The notes under the pieces are model-generated. The model did no database searches and was not told the DNA's origin. It saw only the letters and a list, made by a program, of their open reading frames with translations. The translations under genes and the position numbers were made by a program. A stretch of 42,098 bases of DNA from Arsukibacterium perlucidum DSM 18276 (lineage in GTDB: Bacteria > Pseudomonadota > Gammaproteobacteria > Enterobacterales > Alteromonadaceae): contig NZ_KB907731.1 of the NCBI RefSeq assembly GCF_000382165.1, positions 1 to 42,098 of the forward strand, in the 5' to 3' direction. Shown piece by piece: positions 24,639 through 33,897 of this stretch. Each line of letters starts with the position of its first letter. Within the stretch, counting starts at the first letter, position 1.

Positions 24639-25643
24639 ATGCGAGCACGTTGGCAGACTGGCTCTTCAGCCGGTCTGCTGGCTGTTTTGCTGGCTGCTCT
24701 GCTAAGTACGCTAACAGCCTGCCAGACACCACCCCAAACCAAACAATTACTGGCAGCGCCCCCAGACATTGCCAGCCAGCATGCTATTGCTCAGGTGCCA
24801 TTTTATCCACAGCAAGAGTTTTTCTGCGGCCCCACCACCCTATCTGAAGTGGCCGGTTTTTACGGCATTACTAAAAGTCCGGATGATATCGCCCCTGCTA
24901 CCTTTACCCCGGGTCTGGAAGGCACGCTGCAAATTGAGATGGCAGCTGCTACCCGTCAGCTTGGTATGGTGGCCTATCAACAACGCGCCAATATGAAGCA
25001 GTTATTAAGCCTGGTAGCCGATGATATTCCGGTAATAGTACTGCAAAACAATTCTATTGCCTGGCTGCCACAGTGGCATTATGCGGTGGTCATTGGTTAT
25101 GACCTTAACGCAAAAGAGCTGATATTACATACTGGGGTCACCGAAGCGCATCGTCTGAATTTTTCAACTTTCGAGCGCACCTGGCAACGCGCCAATTACT
25201 GGATGCTGGCGATGCTCCCCCCCGACAAAACCAGTGATCAACTAGACCCTTTTATTTATACCAAAGCCTGTCAGGATTTAATTAACACCCGGCAAGCCGC
25301 CACCGGCGTCGCTGCACTCACCACCGCCACTCAGCAATGGCCAGACTACTGGCTGCCGTATTTTTTACTGGGCAACCATTATTTTTCTGCCGAGCCGGTT
25401 CAAGCTGCCCACTGGTTTGAGCAAGGCTTGCCTTTTGCGCAGCAGCAAGTGCCCTATCTGAACAATTATGCCATGCTGTTAAGTGAACTTGGTTGTCATA
25501 CCAAAGCAGCTGAATTGATTACAGCTGCGTTGCAGCTCGCACCTGAGGATCGTAAGTTGTTAAATAGCCAGCAGCAGATCAACTCAGCGCAGACGGTTGG
25601 TGCAAATGATGCTCAATGCGAGGCGGGCGATACCGACAATTGA
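24639..25643 (+). CDS. PA2778-family lipoprotein with C39-like cysteine peptidase and TPR regions
   Basis: A 334-residue protein. The N-terminal signal ends in the lipobox LTAC (Cys28), predicting a lipoprotein. Residues about 50-185 form a papain-like C39 domain with candidate catalytic Cys63 (QEFFCGPTTLSE), His147 (PQWHYAVVIGYD) and Asp155. The C-terminal part (about 205-320) has helical repeats of TPR type (WPDYWLPYFLLGNHYF, AAHWFEQGLPFAQQQVPYLNNYAMLLSELG). Relatives known as PA2778 have no established substrate; C39 domains typically cleave after a double glycine. Its partner 6 bases upstream has a SGGVVG segment that could be tested as a substrate. Confidence 0.82.
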   Translation: MRARWQTGSSAGLLAVLLAALLSTLTACQTPPQTKQLLAAPPDIASQHAIAQVPFYPQQEFFCGPTTLSEVAGFYGITKSPDDIAPATFTPGLEGTLQIEMAAATRQLGMVAYQQRANMKQLLSLVADDIPVIVLQNNSIAWLPQWHYAVVIGYDLNAKELILHTGVTEAHRLNFSTFERTWQRANYWMLAMLPPDKTSDQLDPFIYTKACQDLINTRQAATGVAALTTATQQWPDYWLPYFLLGNHYFSAEPVQAAHWFEQGLPFAQQQVPYLNNYAMLLSELGCHTKAAELITAALQLAPEDRKLLNSQQQINSAQTVGANDAQCEAGDTDN

Positions 25644-25654
25644 TACCTGCGTTT

Positions 25655-25672
25655 GCTAACAATAGCGTTAGC
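25655..25672. terminator. Short hairpin between convergent genes
   Basis: GCTAAC and GTTAGC (25655-25660, 25667-25672) form a 6-bp stem around a 6-base loop between the convergent PA2778-type and binding-protein genes. There is no T run, so its role as a terminator is weakly supported. It overlaps the binding-protein stop codon. Confidence 0.35.
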
Positions 25673-26372
25673 GACAGTTAGCAGTTTTAAAAGCTGTGAG
25701 TTCTTTCTCAATTGCAATTTGCAGCGGCTTTAACAGGTCTGATTTTGACTTATGGATCACATGGTAGATTTCGATGGGTGCCGCCGGAATCGCCACGACA
25801 CTGGTGTTAGCGACTGGATTCACGCATGTTAATGTGCTGCTTACCCACAAAAAGCGGTCCACTTTATCCGCATTATAAAGCAGGACCAGTTGGGACCAGT
25901 CCCGGACATGATATTTTTGCGCTGTTATCTTTAAGTCGAGTTCTCTGACCGATCTGGCACTTTCTGGAAAAAACAGCAGCACCCCAGGGTTAGTCAGATC
26001 ATCTAGCTTGCATTGGAGACCTGGCCGGCAGTGCAGCTCCAGCTTGAGCTCATCCAGTTTAGCGACGGTAACAACATTATCCAGGGTTGCCAGCACTAGG
26101 TCGGTTCGGGCGACATCACCGTCAACCATGCCTTCTTGCAGTAAACGCAAACCCCGCTCAGCCTCTACCGCCATAAAATTAATGTTCAGCCCCAGACTCT
26201 GGTAAGACTCCCTAATCAATGGCACTAAGACATTTTCAGTTACTGGATGGCTGACATAGCTCAGAGTCAATGTCTGCGACAGCGCGGCATCTGCATCAGC
26301 CTTACTGTCTGCCTGAAGCGACAGCGACGCTGTATACAGTAATATCGAAAACAACGCTGCTTTAATACCCAT
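25668..26372 (-). CDS. Periplasmic binding-protein-like protein (family 3), orphan
   Basis: A 234-residue secreted protein with a signal peptide (residues 1-21) and a solute-binding fold of the SBP_bac_3 type: LTLSYVSHPVTENVLVPLIRESYQSLGLNINFMAVEAERGLRLLQEGMVDGDVART is a close fit to the first lobe. Four Cys residues (CRPGLQC and the Cys pair in STLTCVN/TANC) may form disulfides. No permease is nearby. The methyl-accepting chemotaxis protein gene lies 128 bp upstream in the same direction, so this protein might serve as its ligand-binding partner; that is inference from position only. Confidence 0.72.
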   Translation of the reverse strand: MGIKAALFSILLYTASLSLQADSKADADAALSQTLTLSYVSHPVTENVLVPLIRESYQSLGLNINFMAVEAERGLRLLQEGMVDGDVARTDLVLATLDNVVTVAKLDELKLELHCRPGLQCKLDDLTNPGVLLFFPESARSVRELDLKITAQKYHVRDWSQLVLLYNADKVDRFLWVSSTLTCVNPVANTSVVAIPAAPIEIYHVIHKSKSDLLKPLQIAIEKELTAFKTANCR

Positions 26373-26500
26373 TTACAGTCCTTAGCAACTAGAACCCTGC
26401 CAATCTGGCGAATGCCAAACCTTGCGGGCTAAGTTTCCAGAGCTAATTTTGCCATTTAAAACAGCAGCATAGCCATGACTTTAAATGGTTTGCTATGGCT

Positions 26501-28423
26501 TTATAGCTTAAACCTGCCAACTATGTTGTCCAGCCGCCTTGTAAGCTCGTATACTTTTTCCGCTGCAGCCAGCGCTTCTGTTACATTATTTAACGATGAT
26601 GCCACCAACTGGTCTACGGTTGTTGTATTGCGATTTATTTCCTCAGCCACATAGGATTGCTCTTCCACTGCAGTAGCTATCTGATAGTTCATGTCGCGAA
26701 TTTCAGTGGAGGAAAGTTTAACAATTTCAATTGACTTGGTTGTATTACGCGTTAGGTCAACTCCGATTTTCACTTGCTCACGGCTTTGTTCAATGGTGTT
26801 TACTGCCTCCTTTACACGCTGCTGTAAATTGGCAATCATTGTATTTATTTCTGAGGTTGATGCCTGAGTGCGGCTCGCCAGAGTACGCACTTCGTCTGCT
26901 ACAACAGCGAAACCCCGGCCTTGCTCACCGGCTCTGGCCGCTTCGATAGCTGCGTTTAATGCCAGCAGGTTAGTTTGTTCTGCAATCCCTCTGATAACGT
27001 CAAGTACAGAACCAATATTGTTGCTCTCAGTGTTAACTTGAGAAATGACCTGGCTGGCTTGTGTGATCCGGCTATCAAGTTGCTCAATGGCCGTGGTGGT
27101 ATCTGCAAGCAAACCCATACTCTCCAGGGTTTCCTGCTCAACTTTTTCGGCAGCTTTTGCTGCACTGTTACCACTTTTCGACACGTCCTGAATTGTTGAT
27201 GTCATCTCAGTAATTGCAGTTGCAACCGAGGTAATTTCGTCGCGCTGCTTGGCGGTGTGTTCTGTTATCTGGTTCATCATGCTGTTTACATCTTTTGTCG
27301 CAGCACTCAGTGAAGAGCTGGAGTCACGAACTTGAGCAATAGACTGGCGCACTTTTTCAGCGAATTGATTGAACGCCAGTGACAGCTCGGTGAATTCGTT
27401 ATTCCCTTCCACTTTTAAACGCTGCGTCAAGTCACCATCGCCTTCAGCAATTTCACGCATAGCATTCACCGCCTGATTAAGAGGCGTAGTGATGAATTTT
27501 GCTAGCATATACGCTATGCCAATACCAACAATTAACAATATCACTACCATTACTAGGATAAACTTTTTAGTATTCGCAATCCGGCTGACATAATCAGATC
27601 TGTCCATCGCCAGCTCAATAACACCGATGGTTTGATCGCGGTAATCGGTTAGTTTCGCAGCATAAATTGCATATTCAGTACGGTTAATCTCTGCGCCACT
27701 TGATAGGGGTTTGTCGGTTGCTGCAGTCAGCGTTTCCGGTGTCAGCACCGACAGAGCCGGGTTCGTGGTCGCAAGGCGTCTGAAGCCGCTACCGTCACGG
27801 GTGTGTACGGTAAGGTCTACTTTGTATTTCTCTTTAACAAGCTGTAAAAACGACTCATCAAGCGACAGGCCAAACTCAAGACTTCCAACATGTTTTGAAT
27901 TTTCAAAGACAGGCACTACGCCGCGGATACCTATGCCTGCAACCCCCTTTTCAATGCCAGATACAAATGTCTTTTTATTGTTTACATCAACAACTGTCTG
28001 GCGGAATTGGCTTAAATCATCATTAAATTTGCTGTTATCATGCAGGCGTAAAAATGAGGTTGCGGGCGGCAAATGGAACTGTGCTTGTTTAACGCCAAAC
28101 TTTTCTTTCGCACTGTTAAAAAAAGGCATTGTCAGGGCAAGCAGGGCAGCCCGATCTTGTTCAGCAAAGGCTTTTTGAACCGGCGGTGAGGTGGCCATGC
28201 TTTGCGCCAGTGCAGTTGCCAAACGGCCTTCAGAGTCAATTTCTGATAATACTGCGTTGTACAGTTGCGATAGCTCCCTTAGCTCTGCTTGCCGGGACAT
28301 ATTTTGTAACGTATTCAATGAGGAATAGGCCAGTACTGCCGTAATCAATAAAATTAACAATGCTATGAAGGCAATAAGTACTTTCACCATTTTAAAGTTC
28401 TGAAGCGATGTCAACATAAGCAT
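26501..28423 (-). CDS. Methyl-accepting chemotaxis protein with Cache-like sensor
   Basis: A 640-residue chemoreceptor. Membrane helix 1 is at about 13-34. The periplasmic part (about 35-285) resembles the Cache type ([40 protein letters not shown] ... [27 protein letters not shown]). Membrane helix 2 (about 285-305) leads into HAMP (about 306-360) and a cytoplasmic coiled coil whose tip [33 protein letters not shown] sits near residue 490. There is no C-terminal NWETF-type pentapeptide for CheR docking. The start at 28423 is the first ATG; others at 28417 and 28390 are possible and no strong ribosome-binding site decides between them. It is probably transcribed alone or with the downstream binding-protein gene. 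Confidence 0.9.
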   Translation of the reverse strand: MLMLTSLQNFKMVKVLIAFIALLILLITAVLAYSSLNTLQNMSRQAELRELSQLYNAVLSEIDSEGRLATALAQSMATSPPVQKAFAEQDRAALLALTMPFFNSAKEKFGVKQAQFHLPPATSFLRLHDNSKFNDDLSQFRQTVVDVNNKKTFVSGIEKGVAGIGIRGVVPVFENSKHVGSLEFGLSLDESFLQLVKEKYKVDLTVHTRDGSGFRRLATTNPALSVLTPETLTAATDKPLSSGAEINRTEYAIYAAKLTDYRDQTIGVIELAMDRSDYVSRIANTKKFILVMVVILLIVGIGIAYMLAKFITTPLNQAVNAMREIAEGDGDLTQRLKVEGNNEFTELSLAFNQFAEKVRQSIAQVRDSSSSLSAATKDVNSMMNQITEHTAKQRDEITSVATAITEMTSTIQDVSKSGNSAAKAAEKVEQETLESMGLLADTTTAIEQLDSRITQASQVISQVNTESNNIGSVLDVIRGIAEQTNLLALNAAIEAARAGEQGRGFAVVADEVRTLASRTQASTSEINTMIANLQQRVKEAVNTIEQSREQVKIGVDLTRNTTKSIEIVKLSSTEIRDMNYQIATAVEEQSYVAEEINRNTTTVDQLVASSLNNVTEALAAAEKVYELTRRLDNIVGRFKL

Positions 28424-28612
28424 TAGTATCCACAGATAGTTAGCGTGCGATTAAAGCGTAATAGCGGCTAACTCTTTTGTCCAACTTCCTCCTCGCGATA
28501 ATCAGATTGTTTGTATTAAAACCAAGCTTTCCATAAAGTAATATATAACAGCAGGTTGCATTTATAGTCTTTTTTGCAAAAGCTACTAGAACCATCAGTA
28601 ACGCACTGCACG

Positions 28613-28828
28613 TTAGCTCCCTAGCGGCACGGCTTCCAGCAAATGGATGATATTGTGGTTATTATTTAATTTTGCTAAATCAATCAGGTAACTCTTTTCA
28701 AGCGGCTGCATCGTTTGATTAGCCAGTAACTCTTTAAGTAATGACTCTTCCCCATTTGCTACCGCAGTTTTCAATGCCGAATAGTGGGCGATACTGTGAT
28801 TATGTCGATCAGCTTGTCCAGATGTCAT
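28613..28828 (-). CDS. Small helical protein, unknown (71 residues)
   Basis: A 71-residue soluble protein beginning MTSGQADRHNHS, with LKTAVANGEESLLKELLANQ and LIDLAKLNNNHNIIHLLEAV, a pattern that looks like one or two ankyrin-type helical repeats (L-x-x-A-V-x-x-G-x-x-x-x-V/L-x-x-L-L). A GGAG about 10 bases before the ATG is consistent with translation. It has no signal or membrane segment. It lies downstream of umuC on the opposite side of a 77-bp gap and may be part of no operon. Confidence 0.5.
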   Translation of the reverse strand: MTSGQADRHNHSIAHYSALKTAVANGEESLLKELLANQTMQPLEKSYLIDLAKLNNNHNIIHLLEAVPLGS

Positions 28829-28905
28829 TAGTGTTGCTCCATTGATAGTTCATTGCTGCCTGATTACTAACAGCGCACTCCAGAGGCCGCGCTATCGTAA
28901 AAAGG

Positions 28906-30201
28906 CTATTTAGCAATTGGCAACTGCTGCCAGTTAGTAGTGTAGGCGGGTGACAGCAGCTCGCGTTTCATGCCCCACTGCTGTTTCGCGCCCTGACTGG
29001 CAAACCAGATGGTCTTACTGTGTTTGGCGTTAAGTTTGTCCATTAGTTGCATTAGTTTCTGATCTGATGCTGTCTGCTGCTGTTGCTGCTCATAATTAGC
29101 CGGCTGGTCAAACAAGCTAGCCTGATACACACCGGGGTCATAAAAGTCGGCCAGCATTACCCCGGCTTTGGCATAGCGGTGGCCATTCACCCATAACGCA
29201 TCCAGCAGTTGCATGGCTTTACTTAAAAACAACCTGGTATCGCTACCGGGCATATCAAGCTCAACACTTTTGCTGGCGCTATAGGGCGTGTCTTTATCAC
29301 TGAAAGGGCTGGTACGTAAAAACACGGTCAGGTGTTTGGCGTGTTGTTGCTCGTGGCGCAGTTTTTTACAGGCGCGGCTGATGTATTCACTGATGGCTTC
29401 GGCCATTTGCTGTTTATCGGTAATCCGCTCCCCGAACGAACGGCTGGAAATAATCTGCTGCTTAGTCGCTGCCATTTCTTCCAAAGCAAGGCACGACTCG
29501 CCATTTAGCTCCCGCACGGTGCGCTCAACCACCACCGAAAAATGTTGCCGGATATAATTCGGATTAGCATCGGCCAGCTGCAAAGCGGTATCGATCCCCA
29601 GTTGCTGCAGCCGTTTAGTTAATTTACCGCCAATGCCCCATACTTCGCCCACCGGCAGCAGCGCCAGTAATTTGCGCTGGCGGGCTTTGTCGGTTAAATC
29701 AACCACACCGCCGGTTTTTGGCCAGGTTTTCGCGGCATGGTTAGCCAGCTTAGCCAGGGTTTTACTGGGGGCGATGCCAACACAGACACTAATGCCCTGC
29801 CACTTTTGAATACGCTTTCGAATGCCGTGGCCAAATTGCGTCAGGCTTTGCAGCTGCTGCAGCCCGCTTAAATCGAGAAAGGCTTCATCTATGCTATACA
29901 CCTCTACCTTGGGTGCCATTGTTTCCAGGGTGCTCATTACCCGCTGCGATATATCGGCGTATAAGGCATAGTTAGATGAAAACGCCAGCACGCCATGCTG
30001 GCGCATCAGCTCACGCACCTGAAACACCGGTACGCCCATCTTAATGCCAAGCTTCTTTGCTTCTTTCGAGCGAGCCACTACACAGCCGTCATTATTCGAC
30101 AGCACCACTACAGGGGTATGGGTTAAGTCGGGCCGGAATAATTTTTCACAGCTGGCATAAAAGTTATTGCAGTCGACCAGCGCAAAGATGGTTTTACTCA
30201 T
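28906..30201 (-). CDS. umuC: Translesion DNA polymerase V subunit UmuC
   Basis: A 431-residue Y-family DNA polymerase that bypasses lesions with UmuD'2 and RecA. The N-terminal motif FALVDCNNFYASCEKLFRP (Asp10), the VVLSNNDGCVVARS motif and YSIDEAFLDL (Asp105, Glu106) hold the catalytic metal ligands; a helix-hairpin-helix region (LLPVGEVWGIGGKLTKRLQQLGI) and little-finger segment follow. Length is close to the E. coli 422. The start at 30201 is used because the conserved MSKTIFALVD begins there; an upstream ATG at 30252 adds only 17 unlikely residues. It follows umuD by 47 bases under the same LexA box. Confidence 0.93.
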   Translation of the reverse strand: MSKTIFALVDCNNFYASCEKLFRPDLTHTPVVVLSNNDGCVVARSKEAKKLGIKMGVPVFQVRELMRQHGVLAFSSNYALYADISQRVMSTLETMAPKVEVYSIDEAFLDLSGLQQLQSLTQFGHGIRKRIQKWQGISVCVGIAPSKTLAKLANHAAKTWPKTGGVVDLTDKARQRKLLALLPVGEVWGIGGKLTKRLQQLGIDTALQLADANPNYIRQHFSVVVERTVRELNGESCLALEEMAATKQQIISSRSFGERITDKQQMAEAISEYISRACKKLRHEQQHAKHLTVFLRTSPFSDKDTPYSASKSVELDMPGSDTRLFLSKAMQLLDALWVNGHRYAKAGVMLADFYDPGVYQASLFDQPANYEQQQQQTASDQKLMQLMDKLNAKHSKTIWFASQGAKQQWGMKRELLSPAYTTNWQQLPIAK

Positions 30202-30248
30202 GCTGCCCTTTCCCCTGTACTTTATTTGCACCTCACTTGATTTGCGTC

Positions 30249-30680
30249 TCACTTGCGCTTCATCTGCCGGATCACATTGGTGACCACACCGAATATATTC
30301 AGCTCGTCACCTTCGCGCAGGCAAATTGGCTGATAAGCCGGGTTGCGCGGTAATAGCTGCAGCTGTGGCCTGGTAGCCAGCTGCTTTACGGTAAATTCAT
30401 TACCCACTGCCGCCACCACAATATCGCCATGCTCAGCATCAACCGAGCGATCGACTACCAGCACATCGCCGTCAAAAATGCCGGCCTCTATCATCGAATC
30501 GCCCTCCACCCGCACAAAAAAGGTGGCGGTGGGGTGACGCACACACAGCTCGTTTAAATCAAGGGTGCGCTCGATATAATCCTGGGCGGGTGATGGAAAG
30601 CCCGCCATTACCGGATCACTGTAAAACGGCATACGGCGCTTGGGCCAGACACCGGCATTACCTAAAAATACTGCTACCAT
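30249..30680 (-). CDS. umuD: UmuD, SOS-response mutagenesis protein
   Basis: A 143-residue LexA-like self-cleaving protein. Cleavage should occur between Ala26 and Gly27 (PVMAGFPSP); the catalytic dyad is Ser62 (GDSM) and Lys99 (EFTVKQ). Each lies two residues beyond the E. coli Cys24-Gly25, Ser60 and Lys97, which supports ATG at 30680 as the start. GAGGG 6-7 bases before it decides against a GTG at 30692. The processed dimer combines with UmuC to form Pol V. Upstream lies a perfect LexA box. Confidence 0.93.
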   Translation of the reverse strand: MVAVFLGNAGVWPKRRMPFYSDPVMAGFPSPAQDYIERTLDLNELCVRHPTATFFVRVEGDSMIEAGIFDGDVLVVDRSVDAEHGDIVVAAVGNEFTVKQLATRPQLQLLPRNPAYQPICLREGDELNIFGVVTNVIRQMKRK

Positions 30681-30694
30681 AGGTGCCCTCACAA

Positions 30695-30736
30695 CTGTTT
30701 TTTTATACAGTATACCAACCCACCATAAATTGGCAA
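30695..30736 (-). promoter_or_regulatory. LexA (SOS) box and promoter of umuDC
   Basis: The SOS box CTGT-N8-ACAG (CTGTTTTTTTATACAG, 30695-30710) is exact. On the minus strand a promoter TTGCCA (30731-30736) and TATACT (30709-30714), spaced 16 bases, overlaps the box, so LexA would block RNA polymerase. Confidence 0.88.
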
Positions 30737-30824
30737 TCAGTGCCTCATTGGGGGCGGGCTAAACTGTCAGCTTTACAGCACAAACGCTGACAGGTCCCGA
30801 CAGATAAAGCGTGGCAGAAAATAC

Positions 30825-30854
30825 TTGATCCAGATCAAAGTTCAGCCGTACAAT
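30825..30854 (+). promoter_or_regulatory. FNR/ANR box overlapping the gbsR-cydAB promoter
   Basis: TTGATCCAGATCAA (30825-30838) is an exact FNR consensus (TTGAT-N4-ATCAA). It overlaps a -35 (TTGATC) placed 18 bases before a -10 (TACAAT, 30849-30854). Covering the -35 fits repression, as known for ANR control of the P. aeruginosa cio genes; activation from a different start cannot be excluded. Confidence 0.8.
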
Positions 30855-30856
30855 AG

Positions 30857-30874
30857 TTTCAGAAATTTCTGAAA
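30857..30874. promoter_or_regulatory. Perfect 18-bp palindrome, likely GbsR-type operator
   Basis: TTTCAGAAATTTCTGAAA is its own reverse complement. It begins 2 bases after the predicted -10 and covers the expected transcription start, 18 bp before the gbsR ATG. This is a natural autoregulatory operator for the MarR/GbsR-type protein encoded next. Confidence 0.65.
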
Positions 30875-30892
30875 GTTCAGTAAGGGCTATTT

Positions 30893-31444
30893 ATGCAAAT
30901 GACACCAATGATTGAGTCTTTTGTTTGTCACTTCGGCGAGATGGGCAGCCGCTGGGGTTTTAACCGCACCGTAGGCCAGATTTACGCTTTGCTGGTGGTC
31001 AGTGAGCAGCCAATTTGTGCCAACGAGATTGCCGAGTTACTGGGGATTTCCCGGGGTAATGTCAGCATGGGTTTAAAAGAGCTGGGTAGCTGGCAGCTGG
31101 TGCAGGTAATCCATAAACAGGGGGAGCGCCGCGAGTTTTATCAAAGCCGGGGCAGTATCTGGGATATGGCCAACCGGGTGTTTGAAGAGCGGCGTAAGCG
31201 TGAAATGGACCCAACGCTGTCTTTGCTGCGTGACATTATGATGGACGAAGCAGCCAATAACGACGAAGCCTATGCCCAAAAACGGATTACTGAAATTCAC
31301 GACTTGCTGGAAAACATTACCGAGTGGACCCAAAGCCTGCAGTCGTTATCGCCGGAGAAACTAAACACTCTGATGAAGCTGGGTTCCGGAGTGGGTAAGG
31401 TGCTGGAGTTTACCGATAAGTTCCGGCCGAAAAAAGATGCCTAG
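30893..31444 (+). CDS. GbsR/MarR-family transcriptional regulator of cydAB
   Basis: A 183-residue DNA-binding protein of the GbsR branch of the MarR superfamily: a winged helix-turn-helix at about 41-65 (ICANEIAELLGISRGNVSMGLKELGSW), then a wing (HKQGERREFYQS) and a helical C-terminal domain for dimerisation. GbsR was named in Bacillus for choline sensing, but in gammaproteobacteria such genes are often next to cydAB. Here the gene is 23 bases upstream of cydA in the same direction with no terminator between, so it is likely an autoregulated first gene of the operon. AAGG precedes the ATG. The effector is unknown. Confidence 0.85.
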   Translation: MQMTPMIESFVCHFGEMGSRWGFNRTVGQIYALLVVSEQPICANEIAELLGISRGNVSMGLKELGSWQLVQVIHKQGERREFYQSRGSIWDMANRVFEERRKREMDPTLSLLRDIMMDEAANNDEAYAQKRITEIHDLLENITEWTQSLQSLSPEKLNTLMKLGSGVGKVLEFTDKFRPKKDA

Positions 31445-31467
31445 CGGTTATTAGCAGTGAGGTGGTT

Positions 31468-32862
31468 ATGTTAGATACCTTAATTTTGTCGCGGATTCAG
31501 TTTGCGGCCAATATCAGTTTTCATATTCTGTTCCCGACTATTACCATTGCCCTGGGCTGGTTATTGTTTTATTTCAAAGTACGCTTTGATCTGTCGCAGC
31601 ACCCGGTGTGGATGCGGGCCTATCGTTTCTGGGTAAAAGTATTTGCGCTGACCTTTGCGCTGGGTGTCGTTAGCGGCATTACCATGTCGTTTCAGTTTGG
31701 CACCAACTGGCCGGGCTTTATGGAAAGCATCGGCAATATTGCCGGGCCGCTACTGGCTTATGAGATCCTGACGGCGTTCTTTTTAGAAGCCACAATGCTC
31801 GGCATTATGCTGTTTGGCTTTCATAAAGTGCCACGCTGGGCCCATACCCTGGCCACCTTTCTGGTGGCGCTCGGTACCACCTTCTCTGCGTTCTGGATTT
31901 TAGTATTAAACTCCTGGATGCAAACCCCGGCCGGCTTTGAAATGATTGATGGCGTGGCCCACGCTACCGACTGGTGGGCCATTATTTTTAACCCGTCATT
32001 CCCGTATCGCTTTACCCATATGCTGCTGGCTTCCGGCCTGACGGTCTGTTTTCTGGTGGCCGGCATTTCGGCCTACCGCATGTTAAAAGGCGATAACAAA
32101 AAAGCCCCGAAACTGGCTCTGCGAACAGCGTTATTAAGCGCAGCTATCCTGGCGCCAACTCAGGTGCTGGTCGGTGATTTTCATGGCTTAAACACCCTGG
32201 AACATCAACCACAGAAAATTGCCGCTATGGAAGGGATCTGGCAAACCGAAAAAGGCGCACCGCTGGTGCTATTTGCCATACCGGACGAAGAGACTAAGCA
32301 AAACCGTTTCTCAATTGAAATTCCGAAACTGGCCAGCCTGATTTTAACCCATGATCCTGACGGCGAACTACAAGGCTTAAACGAATTTGCCGGCGCACAC
32401 CCACCGGTGGCGCCAGTGTTTTACAGCTTCAGAGTGATGGTCGGCATCGGCATGTTAATGTTGCTGATGGCCTGGTGGAGTAGTTATAGCTTACTGCGCA
32501 AAAAAGAACTGACGCCAATGCAGCTTAAAATATTGATTGGCATGACCTTTTCGGGCTGGGTCGCCACACTGGCCGGCTGGTATGTCACCGAAATTGGCCG
32601 CCAACCCTACTTAGTTTATGGCGTGCTGAAAACCCGCGATGCGGTAACCACCGTGCCCGGTGAGCACGTGGCCCTTACCCTGACCATGTATCTGGTGTTA
32701 TATGCGGTATTACTGGTCGCCTACATTAAAACTCTGTTCTGGCTGGCGAACCGTGCGGTTGAAGTAGAAGAGTACGATTTAACCCGCCCCGGCTTGGCCG
32801 AAACGCGCGCTGCGTCAGGCAACGCGCTAAGTAAAGGCGTAGGCACAGGAGCCACAATATGA
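31468..32862 (+). CDS. cydA: Cytochrome bd-type quinol oxidase subunit I (CydA/CioA type)
   Basis: A 464-residue inner-membrane subunit with about nine helices that holds hemes b558, b595 and d and oxidises quinol. The opening SRIQFAANISFHILFPTITIALGW and FQFGTNWPGFMESIGNIAGPLLAYE contain the conserved heme region. The Q loop between about residues 245 and 325 is short, as in CioA-type (cyanide-insensitive) oxidases, not the long E. coli form. The usual GRQPW motif reads GRQPYLVYG. Start: ATG at 31468, with GAGG 5 bases before it; a GTG at 31462 would overlap that site. It overlaps cydB by 4 bases. Confidence 0.92.
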   Translation: MLDTLILSRIQFAANISFHILFPTITIALGWLLFYFKVRFDLSQHPVWMRAYRFWVKVFALTFALGVVSGITMSFQFGTNWPGFMESIGNIAGPLLAYEILTAFFLEATMLGIMLFGFHKVPRWAHTLATFLVALGTTFSAFWILVLNSWMQTPAGFEMIDGVAHATDWWAIIFNPSFPYRFTHMLLASGLTVCFLVAGISAYRMLKGDNKKAPKLALRTALLSAAILAPTQVLVGDFHGLNTLEHQPQKIAAMEGIWQTEKGAPLVLFAIPDEETKQNRFSIEIPKLASLILTHDPDGELQGLNEFAGAHPPVAPVFYSFRVMVGIGMLMLLMAWWSSYSLLRKKELTPMQLKILIGMTFSGWVATLAGWYVTEIGRQPYLVYGVLKTRDAVTTVPGEHVALTLTMYLVLYAVLLVAYIKTLFWLANRAVEVEEYDLTRPGLAETRAASGNALSKGVGTGATI

Positions 32863-33863
32863 GCTGGTTAACTGCAGATAATTTAGCGCTTATTTTCGGT
32901 GGCCTGACTGCGCTGTCCATCCTGTTATATGCCATTTTAGATGGCTATGATTTAGGGGTCGGTATTACGTTGCCGATGAACAACGAGCAGTGGCGCGATA
33001 CGGCCATTGCCTCTATCGGCCCGTTCTGGGATGCCAATGAAACCTGGCTGGTGCTAGCCGTAGGCCTGCTGCTGGTGGCCTTTCCGGCCGCGCACAGCGC
33101 CATTTTACATGCCTTGTATTTGCCAGCAGCGCTGTTGCTGCTGGGATTAATTCTACGTGGCGTGGCCTTTGATTTTCGGGCCAAGGTAAAAGCCAACCGC
33201 AAAACCCGCTGGGACTACACCTTTAAAGCCGGCTCACTGCTGGCCACTTTCAGCCAGGGCTTTATGCTGGGTATTTATGTGATGGGACTTGAGTACAATA
33301 CTGGCAGTATTATTTTTGCCTGCTTTAGCGGTTTCTGCGTTACTGCCGCTTACGCCATGATTGGCAATGCCTGGCTGATTGGCAAAACCAGTGGTGAACT
33401 GCAGCGCTATGCCATTAAGCAGTGCAAAATCGCCGGCGTATTAACCCTTAGTGGTATTCTGGCGGTCAGTACTATTAACCCGCTGGTCAACGCTAATGTC
33501 TATCAGGTGTGGACCCAGCCACCCATGGCGTATGTGTTTGCCGCCATCCCGATGCTGTGTTTCGCCATGTTTATTATTGGCTACCAGGCACTAAAACGCT
33601 TGCCGCTGCCAGCAGACGCCGGCGCCTGGCTGCCCTTTGCCATCTGCAATATTATCTTTATCTGCAGTTTTCTGGGTCTGGCATTAAGCTTTTATCCATT
33701 TGTCGTACCAAATCAGCTAACGCTTTACCAGGCGGCCAGCTCCAGAGAATCACTGATTATTATTTTCTATGGTGCAGTAGTGGTTATACCGGTTATCGCC
33801 GCCTATACCGCAGTGGCTTACTATGCGTTCAGAGGTAAGGCAGATGGTTTGAAATATTATTAA
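32859..33863 (+). CDS. cydB: Cytochrome bd-type quinol oxidase subunit II (CydB/CioB type)
   Basis: A 334-residue membrane protein with about eight or nine helices, partner of CydA. It begins with the ILDGYDLGVGITLP motif and has GPFWDANETWLVLAVGLLLVAFPAAH and RGVAFDFRAK, all typical of CydB. It is translationally coupled to cydA (ATGA overlap). I see no small CydX gene after it. The last 133 bp are repeated, without their upstream part, at 39000-39132. Confidence 0.93.
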   Translation: MSWLTADNLALIFGGLTALSILLYAILDGYDLGVGITLPMNNEQWRDTAIASIGPFWDANETWLVLAVGLLLVAFPAAHSAILHALYLPAALLLLGLILRGVAFDFRAKVKANRKTRWDYTFKAGSLLATFSQGFMLGIYVMGLEYNTGSIIFACFSGFCVTAAYAMIGNAWLIGKTSGELQRYAIKQCKIAGVLTLSGILAVSTINPLVNANVYQVWTQPPMAYVFAAIPMLCFAMFIIGYQALKRLPLPADAGAWLPFAICNIIFICSFLGLALSFYPFVVPNQLTLYQAASSRESLIIIFYGAVVVIPVIAAYTAVAYYAFRGKADGLKYY

Positions 33864-33897
33864 TTACGCAAAATATTGAGGATAAACGTTCAACAGC

